A stretch of DNA of 64,000 nt from Caldicellulosiruptor changbaiensis (GTDB taxonomy: Bacteria > Bacillota > Thermoanaerobacteria > Caldicellulosiruptorales > Caldicellulosiruptoraceae). Below, one piece after another: positions 1-11,250 of the stretch (position 1 is the stretch's first letter; each line of letters begins with the position of its first letter). Location: NCBI RefSeq assembly GCF_003999255.1, contig NZ_CP034791.1, forward strand, positions 369,501-433,500. The letters run 5' to 3'. Made by a program: the position numbers and the translations under genes. The notes beneath the pieces are model-generated. The model was not told where the DNA came from, did not search any database, and was given only the letters and a program-made list of their open reading frames with translations.

Positions 1-201
1 CCAGGTTATATGGCAACAGATAATACAAAGCCACTTCGCGAAGACCCTGTCAGAAGTGCGGAGATTCTTTCCAGAATTCCAGCAGGCAGATGGGGTACCC
101 CAGAAGATTTGCAAGGTGCTGTTGTGTTCTTGGCATCATCAGCTTCTGACTATGTAAATGGCTGTATCTTGAACGTTGATGGTGGCTGGCTTGCAAGGTA
201 A
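1..201 (+). CDS. kduD: SDR-family dehydrogenase, KduD-like, C-terminal end (partial)
   Basis: This is the last 66 codons of a short-chain dehydrogenase; the open frame runs in from the window edge. The segment around [22 protein letters not shown] and the terminal [14 protein letters not shown] are the usual C-terminal signature of classical SDR enzymes. They are closest to 2-dehydro-3-deoxy-D-gluconate 5-dehydrogenase (KduD), which acts late in unsaturated uronate catabolism. The neighbouring GH105 and GH28 genes fit a pectin pathway. The Rossmann nucleotide-binding half lies outside the window, so the substrate assignment is inferred, while the SDR family is clear. Confidence 0.75.
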   Translation, partial: PGYMATDNTKPLREDPVRSAEILSRIPAGRWGTPEDLQGAVVFLASSASDYVNGCILNVDGGWLAR

Positions 202-216
202 CCTTTCAATACTTAT

Positions 217-251
217 CCCCGAGGGCTTAAGTATTGCCCTTTGGGGGTTTT
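217..251 (+). terminator. intrinsic terminator after the SDR gene
   Basis: A GC-rich stem pairs CCCCGAGGGC with GCCCTTTGGGG around a short AT loop and is followed by TTTT. It lies 16 bases after the stop codon and should end the upstream operon. Confidence 0.75.
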
Positions 252-597
252 ACTATCTTGTGCGAAAATCTCTTTTGGCAGATGTTCTTATGAGCAGCGC
301 AAATGCTTTAAAAGAATGAATCCTATCAATGTTAGCTGTTCAGACAATAGAATTTGGAAGAATTTTTGGTACAAAAAATAAAAATTATAAAACACATACA
401 TTATAAACCTTAGCAAAATACTAAGGTTTGTGTACATTTTTAATATGATGAAATTTAAAATTAGGACTTTAAAATAGTCTGTGTTAGATTAAAAAAATCC
501 ACCCAAATAATTAGCATTTATTGAATTATATGTTGGTAAAATATTAATTTAGTCCTTTGAAGTTTAAATTCTTCTTGAAAGCATTTTTGATTTAACG
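252..597. other. intergenic region with one small hairpin
   Basis: I find no convincing gene here. A 9-bp perfect hairpin (AAACCTTAG / CTAAGGTTT, 405-429) is followed by TGTACATTTTT and may be a weak terminator or leader structure. The rest is AT-rich and contains the approach to the next promoter. Confidence 0.4.
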
Positions 598-606
598 TGC
601 TATAAT
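598..606 (+). promoter_or_regulatory. extended -10 promoter of the solute-binding protein gene
   Basis: TGCTATAAT is a perfect extended -10 element. It lies about 45 bases before the start codon and has no good -35 hexamer at 17 bp (a TTGAAA lies 20 bp upstream), as expected for a TGn-dependent promoter. Confidence 0.55.
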
Positions 607-650
607 AGGCTCAAACCCAAAAGAGAAATAAGCCTATAAGGAGGGAAACT

Positions 651-2246
651 ATGTTAAGAAAAGGATTTTTGAAGGTTACAGTAATTTATTTGCTTTTTAG
701 CTTTTTCTGTTTAACAATTTTTAACTCTGCTTTTTTAACACCAAAGGCTGAGGCAGCCACAAAAGTTACATTGACTTATTGGGTACCTATGGGTGCAGAA
801 CAGGCCCTGCATTACAAAAGCTATAACGAACTTCCCTGCTACCAAATATTACAAAAGAAAACAGGTATAAAGATTGTTTTTAAACACCCACCACTCAGCA
901 GTTCTGCAGCAAATGACCAGTTCAATTTAATGATTGCTTCACGCCAGATGACAGATATAATAGAATGGGGTTGGAATGGTTATCCGGGTGGTCCACAAAA
1001 GGCATTACTTGATAAAGTTATTATTCCATTAAATAACTACATTCCAAAGTATGCTCCTAATTTGAATAATTATCTAAAAAAGAACCCTGATATAAAGAAA
1101 ATGGTATCAACAGTGGATGGTGATTTGTACTGTTTCCCTTCACTAAAGGAACTTCCAATTGATGCTTATTATGGTCCTCAAGTAAGGAAAGATTGGTTAA
1201 AGAAACTCAACATTGACCCGCCTGAGACAGTTGATGAATGGTACAAAATGTTAAAAGCTTTTAAATTGAATGACCCAAATGGAAACGGTCAGCGCGATGA
1301 GAGGCCATTTTCGATTTTAAGAGGAGCTTCAAATCCACGTGCTGCCTTTGATTATAGTAGTTTTTTAGTTGGCGCATGGGGAATAAAAACAGATTTCTTC
1401 CAGATAAATGGCAAGGTTAAGTATGGCCCATTAGAACCTCAATTTAAATCTTTTATGAGCACGCTGGCAAAATGGTGGAAAGAAGGTTTAATCGACCCTG
1501 ATGTACTGACAATGGATAGAAAAGTAATAGAAGCAAATGTGCTTTCTGACAAGATAGGTTCATGGCTTGGTCTTATAGGTGGACAAATGGGAACATATCT
1601 GACAGTAAAAAAAGGTACATCGTTTGATCTTATAGGAGTACCATATCCTTCTCTGAAAAAAGGTGAAAAAGTAAAAATCGGGCAAAACGAGTATCCGTTT
1701 ACTGGTAGAGGTGCAGCAATTTCTACAAATTGTAAGAATATCGAAGCTGCATGTAAGGTTTTAGATTGGGCTTATAGTAAAGAAGGATATTTAGTAATGA
1801 ATTTTGGAGTCCAGGGAAAATCATATGTAATTAAAAATGGACGTCCACTTTATACTGACGAGATTATGAATAATCCAAAACTTGGACCTAAAGAAGCGCT
1901 TGGTAAATATGTTCCTATATTAGGTGCTTTTGTTCAGTCAAGGGAATACAGTCTGCAGATATCCTTTTTACTTCCTCAACAAAAGGAAGCATCTAAGAAC
2001 TGGTCAAAGGTTACAAACGAGATTGCTTTGCCACCAATAACTCTATTTTTAACTCCTGAAGAGTCAAATAGACTCGCAAATATTTTGAATACTGTTAATA
2101 CTTTCTATGATGAAATGTTTCTTAAAATGATGACAGGTAAATACAATAATTACGATTCGTTTGTAAAGACATTAAAAAGAATGAAGATAGATGAAGCGAT
2201 AAAAATTTATCAAAATGCATATAACAGGTATATGCAAAGGAAATAG
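651..2246 (+). CDS. extracellular solute-binding protein of a carbohydrate ABC importer (LplA/YtcQ type)
   Basis: The 531-residue product begins with a signal peptide of about 35 residues (basic start, hydrophobic core, AEA cleavage motif). No lipobox cysteine is visible, which is unusual for a Gram-positive binding protein. The mature part has the family 1 layout seen in LplA-like proteins, including a WVPMG start, a YYGPQVRKDWLKKL segment and DPNGNGQRDE near the middle. Such proteins capture oligosaccharides from pectin or hemicellulose and pass them to two permeases. No permease gene follows; the next genes are glycosidases. GAGGG precedes the ATG at good spacing. The specific ligand is inferred from context only. 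Confidence 0.85.
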   Translation: MLRKGFLKVTVIYLLFSFFCLTIFNSAFLTPKAEAATKVTLTYWVPMGAEQALHYKSYNELPCYQILQKKTGIKIVFKHPPLSSSAANDQFNLMIASRQMTDIIEWGWNGYPGGPQKALLDKVIIPLNNYIPKYAPNLNNYLKKNPDIKKMVSTVDGDLYCFPSLKELPIDAYYGPQVRKDWLKKLNIDPPETVDEWYKMLKAFKLNDPNGNGQRDERPFSILRGASNPRAAFDYSSFLVGAWGIKTDFFQINGKVKYGPLEPQFKSFMSTLAKWWKEGLIDPDVLTMDRKVIEANVLSDKIGSWLGLIGGQMGTYLTVKKGTSFDLIGVPYPSLKKGEKVKIGQNEYPFTGRGAAISTNCKNIEAACKVLDWAYSKEGYLVMNFGVQGKSYVIKNGRPLYTDEIMNNPKLGPKEALGKYVPILGAFVQSREYSLQISFLLPQQKEASKNWSKVTNEIALPPITLFLTPEESNRLANILNTVNTFYDEMFLKMMTGKYNNYDSFVKTLKRMKIDEAIKIYQNAYNRYMQRK

Positions 2247-2267
2247 TTAAGTGACAATCCAGATGTT

Positions 2268-2318
2268 CGAGGGCTGTCTCATAATATAGCGCAATAATTG
2301 TTGTTTAGACAGCCCTCG
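2268..2318 (+). terminator. long perfect hairpin between the binding-protein gene and the glycosidase genes
   Basis: A 12-bp perfect inverted repeat (CGAGGGCTGTCT / AGACAGCCCTCG) encloses a 27-base loop. Only a mixed T-rich stretch follows, so it could be a partial terminator that lowers expression of the glycosidase genes, or a stabilising 3' end for the binding-protein transcript. Confidence 0.5.
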
Positions 2319-2364
2319 ATAAATTTGATTTTTGAGAAGGTAGCAAACAAGGGGTGGAATATTA

Positions 2365-3951
2365 GTGATTTCAACTTTATGGGACCCAAACGTAGATGAA
2401 GAAAGATATAAAAATCCCATAATACATGCTGACTATTCAGATCCTGATGTAATCAGGGTTGGCAGTGACTATTTTTTAGTTGCGTCAAGTTTCAACTGCG
2501 TGCCAGGTCTTCCCATACTTCATTCAAGGGATTTAATCAATTGGAAAATTGTAAATTACGCAGTTGAGAGACTTCCTTCACCTGAGTATGATACTCTTCA
2601 GATAGGTAAAGGTATATGGGCACCTGCAATTAGATATCATGAAGAGAAGTTTTACATATATTTTAGTATGCCTGATAATGGTATATATGTATGCTATACA
2701 GATGACCCGTTTGGCAAATGGTCGGATATCCACTTGGTAAAAGCAGCAAAGGGATGGATTGATCCATGTCCTTTTTGGGATGAAGACGGAAATGCTTACC
2801 TTGTAAATGCCTTTGCAAAGAGCAGGATAGGGTTTAATAGCAAGCTTTGTGTCTCAAGGTTATCAGCAGACGGATTAAGAGTATTAGATGAGGGTAAAAT
2901 CGTCTTCGATGGCGCAAAAACACAGCCGACAATTGAAGGGCCTAAACTTTATAAGAGAAATGGTTATTATTACATATTTGCACCTGCAGGTGGAGTAAAA
3001 TTTGGGTGGCAGACGGTTTTGAGATCGAAAGATATCTATGGGCCATACGAAGAGAAGATAGTGCTTCATCAGGGAAAGACCAAAATAAATGGTCCTCATC
3101 AAGGTGCATGGGTTGAGACAGAAAAAGGTGAGCACTGGTTTGTGCATTTTCAAGACAGAGGTCCGTATGGAAGGGTAGTCCATCTTCAGCCCATGAGATG
3201 GGAAGATGATTGGCCAGTAATTGGCGTTGATATAGATGGTGATGGTATTGGAGAGCCTGTTGAAGAGTATAGAAAGCCAAACACAAACCACAAAAATGAA
3301 TATGATTTTTACTTAGAATGCTCAGACCATTTTGAAAAGCCCCAAATTTCACTACAATGGCAATGGCACGCAAATCCTCAAGATAATTGGTATTCACTTG
3401 AAAAGAGAAAAAGCTATTTGAGATTATATGCGGTTGGGAATCTGATAAATAACAATAAAGTAAAAAGTATATTCTTTATGCCAAATCTTTTACTACAAAA
3501 AATTCCAGCACCTGAATTTATAGCAACTGCAAAACTTGAGGTTAATTTTAATAAAGAAGGTTCTTATGCTGGCATAATAGTAAGCGGCAATAGATATTCT
3601 TCTATTGGGATAAAAAGAGAACAAAAAAAGTTAAGTCTTGTGCAGATTTTAGGTGATGTGAAAGAAGATGTGGTTGAGAAAACAGTGGCTAAGATGCCGA
3701 TAGAAGCATCTCAGGTTTTTTTAAAAATCAGTGTTAAAGAAGGAGCCGTTTGTAAGTTTTCATTCAGTTTTGATGGCAAAAAATTTATAGATTTCGGTAC
3801 AGAGTTTATACCCCGAGAGGCTATCTGGGTCGGCTCAAAAATAGGGCTTTTCTGCATAAATACCTCAGGAGAAAATAGAGTTATCCAATCAGATTATGCT
3901 GACTTTGATTATTTCAAGATTGAAAACTTTAGAAAGGAAGATGGGTGTTGA
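2365..3951 (+). CDS. GH43 family beta-xylosidase / alpha-L-arabinofuranosidase-like enzyme
   Basis: This 528-residue enzyme carries a GH43 five-bladed propeller over about residues 15-310. The catalytic base lies in HADYSDPDVIR (about residue 26) and the general acid in IEGPKLYK (about residue 191). The remaining 200 residues resemble the concanavalin-like C-terminal domain typical of GH43 xylosidases. No signal peptide is present, so it probably acts on imported oligosaccharides in the cytoplasm. GTG is the start, preceded by AAGGGGTGG. It overlaps the next gene by 7 bases, indicating one operon. Whether xylose, arabinose or galactose is released cannot be read from the sequence. Confidence 0.88.
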   Translation: MISTLWDPNVDEERYKNPIIHADYSDPDVIRVGSDYFLVASSFNCVPGLPILHSRDLINWKIVNYAVERLPSPEYDTLQIGKGIWAPAIRYHEEKFYIYFSMPDNGIYVCYTDDPFGKWSDIHLVKAAKGWIDPCPFWDEDGNAYLVNAFAKSRIGFNSKLCVSRLSADGLRVLDEGKIVFDGAKTQPTIEGPKLYKRNGYYYIFAPAGGVKFGWQTVLRSKDIYGPYEEKIVLHQGKTKINGPHQGAWVETEKGEHWFVHFQDRGPYGRVVHLQPMRWEDDWPVIGVDIDGDGIGEPVEEYRKPNTNHKNEYDFYLECSDHFEKPQISLQWQWHANPQDNWYSLEKRKSYLRLYAVGNLINNNKVKSIFFMPNLLLQKIPAPEFIATAKLEVNFNKEGSYAGIIVSGNRYSSIGIKREQKKLSLVQILGDVKEDVVEKTVAKMPIEASQVFLKISVKEGAVCKFSFSFDGKKFIDFGTEFIPREAIWVGSKIGLFCINTSGENRVIQSDYADFDYFKIENFRKEDGC

Positions 3952-5072
3952 AAAAGTTAAAGGAGCTTGTAAAGAAGAATTACTCTGTTAGGATGTCAGA
4001 CAGTGTTATTAAAAAGTTTCCGAACCTTACTGATAAATGGCAGTATGACTATGGTGTTGTTTTTAAAGGGATGGAATATGTTTATGAGATGACAAAAGAT
4101 GAGAAGTATTATGAGTACATTAAAAGAAACATAGACTTCTTTGTGAATGAGGATGGGTCAATAAAGAAGTATTCTAAAGAGGAGTACAACATAGACCATA
4201 TAAACAATGGAAAAGCAATTCTGTTTCTATATAGGAAAACTGGTGAAGAAAAATACAAAAAGGCGGCACAGCTTCTACGCGACCAGCTAAGAACGCATCC
4301 AAGGACAGTGGAAGGTGGTTTTTGGCACAAAAAAATCTACCCACATCAAATGTGGCTTGATGGTATCTACATGGCATCACCTTTTTATGCTGAATACGCA
4401 ACGTTAATAGGGCAGGATGAGGCAGACGAGATCTTTGACGATGTTGCAAAGCAGGTAATCTTGTGTGCAAAACATACCAGAGACCCTGTCACAGGTCTCC
4501 ACTACCATGGCTGGGATGAGAGAAGAGAGCAAAGATGGGCAAACAAAATTACAGGCTGCTCGCCAAATTTCTGGGGAAGGGCAATGGGCTGGTTTGCAAT
4601 GGCCGCAGTAGATGTCCTTGACTTTCTGCCGCAAGACCATCAGTCAAGAGAAACAATTTTGGCTATCTTCAAGCAGCTCGTTGACGCTGTTATCAAGTAT
4701 CAAGACCCTGAGATAGGTGTTTGGTACCAAGTTGTTAACTTTATAGGCAGAAATGGAAATTATCCAGAAGCATCAGCTTCTTGCATGTTTGCATATGCAC
4801 TTGCAAAGGGTATAGAAAAGGGGTATTTGGACTGCAGTTATGTAAAAGCACTTGAAAGAGCGTATGAAGGAATAATCTACAGGTTTGTTGAAGAGGATGA
4901 AGAGGGGCTTTTGAATCTCAATGGTGTTTGCATGGTAGCAGGCTTGGGTGGAAATCCGTATAGAGATGGTTCTTTTGAGTACTATATAAGCGAGCCAATA
5001 AAGACAAACGACCTCAAAGGTGTTGGGGCGTTTATAAAGGCAAGTGCATGGATTGAAAGACTATTCAAATAA
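3945..5072 (+). CDS. GH105 unsaturated rhamnogalacturonyl hydrolase (YteR/YesR family)
   Basis: The 375-residue protein matches GH105, an (alpha/alpha)6-barrel family that removes the unsaturated galacturonyl residue left by rhamnogalacturonan lyases. Family features visible are WQYDYGVVFKGMEYVYE near the start, HQMWLDGIYMASPFYAEYA at about 140 with the conserved catalytic aspartate, and WGRAMGWFAMA at about 210. There is no signal peptide, so it is cytoplasmic. The start is GTG inside the end of the GH43 gene; a TTG one codon later is equally possible, both served by AAGGAAG, so translation is coupled. With GH28 downstream it points to pectin degradation. Confidence 0.88.
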   Translation: MLKKLKELVKKNYSVRMSDSVIKKFPNLTDKWQYDYGVVFKGMEYVYEMTKDEKYYEYIKRNIDFFVNEDGSIKKYSKEEYNIDHINNGKAILFLYRKTGEEKYKKAAQLLRDQLRTHPRTVEGGFWHKKIYPHQMWLDGIYMASPFYAEYATLIGQDEADEIFDDVAKQVILCAKHTRDPVTGLHYHGWDERREQRWANKITGCSPNFWGRAMGWFAMAAVDVLDFLPQDHQSRETILAIFKQLVDAVIKYQDPEIGVWYQVVNFIGRNGNYPEASASCMFAYALAKGIEKGYLDCSYVKALERAYEGIIYRFVEEDEEGLLNLNGVCMVAGLGGNPYRDGSFEYYISEPIKTNDLKGVGAFIKASAWIERLFK

Positions 5073-5111
5073 GTTGTGGAACAGAAAATTTTTAAAAGGA
5101 GGACAACCCTG

Positions 5112-6455
5112 ATGTTTTTAAATGTTCGTGATTTTGGAGCGGTGGGAAATGGACAGGTAAAAGATACAGAAGCATTCAAAAAGGCGATTGAAGCAAGTTG
5201 GGAACAAGGCGGTGGGACGGTTTATGTACCTGCTGGAGTTTATCTAACCGGTCCCATTCATCTGAAGAGCAATATAACCCTCTATATAGAAAGTGGGGCT
5301 ATATTAAAATTTTCCAACGACCCGGCTGATTTTCCTTTAGTTTATACAAGATGGGAAGGCGAAGAACAAGAAGTATACTCTCCACTAATTTATGCCGAAA
5401 ATGCAGAAAACATTGCAGTTGTTGGATTTGGCACAATAGATGGGCAGGGCGAGATGTGGTGGAAACTTCACAGAAATAAAGAACTAAAATATCCAAGACC
5501 AAGGACAATTTGCTTTTACAGGTGCAAAAACGTGACTATTGAAGGAATAAAGATTGTCAATTCACCAAGCTGGACGGTAAACCCAATCGAATGTGAGAAT
5601 GTCACAGTTCACAATGTCAAGATTCAAAACCCTTATGATTCTCCTAACACAGATGGGATAAATCCTGAGTCTTGCAAAGGTGTTAGAATCTCAAACTGCT
5701 ACATAGATGTTGGCGATGACTGTGTAACTTTAAAATCCGGAACAGAAGATTGCAAGGTGAGGATTCCTTGTGAGAATATAGCAATTACAAACTGCATAAT
5801 GGCACATGGTCATGGTGGGGTTGTCATTGGCAGTGAAATGAGCGGTGGTGTTAGAAATGTTGTCATTTCAAACTGCATTTTTGAGGGCACAGACAGGGGA
5901 ATAAGAATAAAAACCCGCCGTGGAAGAGGTGGGATTGTTGAAGATATAAGAGTTTCAAACATTGTGATGAAGAATGTAATGTGTCCATTTGCGTTTTATA
6001 TGTACTATCACTGCGGCAAAGGTGGAAAAGAAAAGAGAGTTTGGGACAAGTCTCCTTATCCTGTTGATGAATCGACTCCAATTGTAAGAAGAATTTATAT
6101 AAGCGATGTGATTGTAAGGCAGGCGCGAGCAGCAGCTGGATTTTTGTATGGTCTTACAGAGATGCCAATTGAAGATGTTATGTTTTCAAATGTCACAGTT
6201 GAGATGGCACAAAACCCTGAGCCTGAACTTCCTGCTATGATGAGCTATTTAGAGCCGATGGCAAAAAAAGGGTTTGTCATAAATACTGTGAAGAATATAA
6301 GATTTATGAATGTTACTGTGCTGGAACAGGAAGGTGTTGCTTTTGAACTTAACAATTGTGAAAATGTAGAGTTTTACAGATGCAGGGCAAAAGATACAGC
6401 AGATTATGCCAAGATTTTGAGTCTGAATAATACAATGAATCTGATTGCCGAGTGA
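5112..6455 (+). CDS. GH28 polygalacturonase / exo-polygalacturonosidase
   Basis: This is a 447-residue right-handed beta-helix glycosidase. The GH28 signature residues are present in order: NTDGINPES (about 178), VGDDCVTLKSG (about 200), HGHGGVVIGSEMSGG (about 235) and RIKTRRGRGG (about 260). The N-terminus NVRDFGAVGNG is the usual pectin-lyase-like start. No signal peptide is visible, so intracellular cleavage of oligogalacturonides is likely. An upstream in-frame GTG exists at 5076, but AAAAGGAGG directly before the ATG at 5112 decides the start. It is the last gene of the glycosidase operon and is followed by a strong terminator. Confidence 0.9.
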   Translation: MFLNVRDFGAVGNGQVKDTEAFKKAIEASWEQGGGTVYVPAGVYLTGPIHLKSNITLYIESGAILKFSNDPADFPLVYTRWEGEEQEVYSPLIYAENAENIAVVGFGTIDGQGEMWWKLHRNKELKYPRPRTICFYRCKNVTIEGIKIVNSPSWTVNPIECENVTVHNVKIQNPYDSPNTDGINPESCKGVRISNCYIDVGDDCVTLKSGTEDCKVRIPCENIAITNCIMAHGHGGVVIGSEMSGGVRNVVISNCIFEGTDRGIRIKTRRGRGGIVEDIRVSNIVMKNVMCPFAFYMYYHCGKGGKEKRVWDKSPYPVDESTPIVRRIYISDVIVRQARAAAGFLYGLTEMPIEDVMFSNVTVEMAQNPEPELPAMMSYLEPMAKKGFVINTVKNIRFMNVTVLEQEGVAFELNNCENVEFYRCRAKDTADYAKILSLNNTMNLIAE

Positions 6456-6483
6456 GAGGGAAATTAAGTATTTGCTAAATGTA

Positions 6484-6531
6484 GGGGTATGCTCTTTGGC
6501 AACAAGGCAAAAAAGAGCATACCCCTTTTTT
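6484..6531 (+). terminator. strong terminator after the GH28 gene, convergent with lacZ
   Basis: GGGGTATGCTCTTT pairs with AAAGAGCATACCCC and is followed by a run of six T. It sits between two convergent genes and could also help stop transcripts from the minus strand. Confidence 0.85.
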
Positions 6532-6537
6532 GTATTC

Positions 6538-9669
<3,132 letters not shown>

Positions 9670-9671
9670 TC

Positions 9672-9701
9672 ATTTTACTTTATCAAAATGTAGACATACA
9701 A
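9672..9701 (-). promoter_or_regulatory. putative lacZ promoter
   Basis: On the minus strand TTGTAT and TAAAAT are spaced by 18 bases and lie about 55 bases before the lacZ start. The -35 is imperfect. Confidence 0.4.
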
Positions 9702-9745
9702 TATCAAAAAACTAAAAACAATATAAGGATATTAAGATCAAACAA

Positions 9746-9791
9746 AAGGAAAAAAATAAGGAGCTGCCAACTTATTTCTGTGACAGCTCCC
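9746..9791 (-). terminator. terminator of the ABC/GldG/DUF4340 operon
   Basis: On the minus strand GGAGCTG and CAGCTCC form a stem followed by TTATTTTTTT. It lies 14 bases past the stop codon of the DUF4340 gene. Confidence 0.8.
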
Positions 9792-9804
9792 ATTTTTTGA
9801 ACTT

Positions 9805-11250
9805 TTAATTTTCTGGTGGTTTATACTTGCCTGCAACCAGGTCCTCTAAATCTTTTAGCACCTTTTGAACCTGCTCTTTTGCAATCACAAAATCAGACTT
9901 TCCGTTTCGAACAACCATGTAAAAGTCGTCGTTGTAAGGGATGTACTCCATCACATCAACCTTTTTGTTGACAAGATAGAACTTCATGGTAACCTCGGGT
10001 GTGCCTGTTGGCTTTTTGTCGTTTTCACCGTCAATTAGAAGGCCAATGATTTCCTGATAGAATTTTTTGAATGTATCTTCGTCAATCTTTCGACCGTCTG
10101 CCTGGAAGTTATATTTGTACTCATCAGCTTCTTCTTCGCTTCTTGCTTTTTTGATTAGCTTTTTGTCAAGTATAAGGGTGTGTTTCTTCTCTTTTGTGAA
10201 GATTTCAATCTTGTCAACATAATCGATGTTTACAATATAAGCAAACTTTTCTATGAGGTCAAAAGGCTTTATGGTATTCATGAAATCTGTTTTGTAAGTT
10301 GACATTGTAAATACAACTTTCGAGTCAGCCATTCTGCAGTAAACAGTTGAGTCATCTGCATTGTTGCCGACAAAAAGATGCAAAGTGTTTTTGTTATCCT
10401 TTACAATGAGCTCTATCCTTGGCGACTGCAATCCGTACTTAGGATTGTATACATCTTCACCAACTATGTCTTCAGGACTGAAATTTGGAACATTTTCAAT
10501 GAACTCTGAAAACTTATCGCTTGCAACTCCCACTGGCTGGCTGTATGGCTGAACCAAGTTCCAAAGCCTTACATAGTATTTCCATTCATTATCTTCTTTG
10601 TTCTTTTCGTCTACTTTCTTTATTTCAATTGTCGGCTGTCCTTTTCTCACAAGCTTTACATAAGTGATATTTTGAGTATCAATCTCTGGTATCTTAACAC
10701 TCAGAAGCTTCTGAGGTTTTATGGTAAAATTTTCTGCATGGTTTGTCCACACAACATAAACTTTTGGGTCACCTTTTTTCATTAAATAATAAGTGGAAGT
10801 TATTGGTGTCTCTGACCCAAGATAAAATGTAACTTTTTTACCGTCGCTGAGTGTTGCCTCAACAATTGATTTTGGATTGTCAAGACCGTATTTTTTAAGG
10901 TCTTTGGGGTTGGTGTCAGCAACCTTTTCGGCTGTCATTTGAGCGCATGAAAAGGCTATGTCGTCTATCTTGTCCTGGTCGAAATAAAGAGGGTTGTTGA
11001 TTCCATTTACAATCCACTTGTCTTTGACCTTTTCGAGCACAAGGTGAATGCCATCGTGCTTAATATCTATCTTTGTAATCTTGTTTCTATCAAAATTTGT
11101 TATGGTAACAGAGGCTGAAGAGGACTTTTTTTCTTCAGCCTCTTGTTTTTTCTTGTTCACATAGCTTACATAAAAGTACGCGCCAATTATAAGCACCAAA
11201 ACCAAAAGTACTGATACAATTGTGAAAAGCCTGTTTTTCTTCTTTCTCAT
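9805..11250 (-). CDS. DUF4340 domain protein, accessory to an ABC-2 transporter
   Basis: The 481-residue protein has a basic start, one membrane segment at about residues 9-30, and a long extracytoplasmic part containing repeated DUF4340-type beta-rich units. Such proteins are regularly encoded beside GldG-like proteins and ABC-2 permeases; their role is unknown. The start is fixed by an ATGA overlap with the stop of the preceding gene and by GAGGAGGAG just upstream. It is the last gene of a four-gene operon. I infer that it forms the outside part of the transporter assembly. Confidence 0.8.
   Translation of the reverse strand: MRKKKNRLFTIVSVLLVLVLIIGAYFYVSYVNKKKQEAEEKKSSSASVTITNFDRNKITKIDIKHDGIHLVLEKVKDKWIVNGINNPLYFDQDKIDDIAFSCAQMTAEKVADTNPKDLKKYGLDNPKSIVEATLSDGKKVTFYLGSETPITSTYYLMKKGDPKVYVVWTNHAENFTIKPQKLLSVKIPEIDTQNITYVKLVRKGQPTIEIKKVDEKNKEDNEWKYYVRLWNLVQPYSQPVGVASDKFSEFIENVPNFSPEDIVGEDVYNPKYGLQSPRIELIVKDNKNTLHLFVGNNADDSTVYCRMADSKVVFTMSTYKTDFMNTIKPFDLIEKFAYIVNIDYVDKIEIFTKEKKHTLILDKKLIKKARSEEEADEYKYNFQADGRKIDEDTFKKFYQEIIGLLIDGENDKKPTGTPEVTMKFYLVNKKVDVMEYIPYNDDFYMVVRNGKSDFVIAKEQVQKVLKDLEDLVAGKYKPPEN

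Noticed and set aside
2884-3397. Two long minus-strand open frames opposite the GH43 gene
   Set aside because: They lie entirely in the shadow of a well-supported gene, have no ribosome sites and give no recognisable protein.
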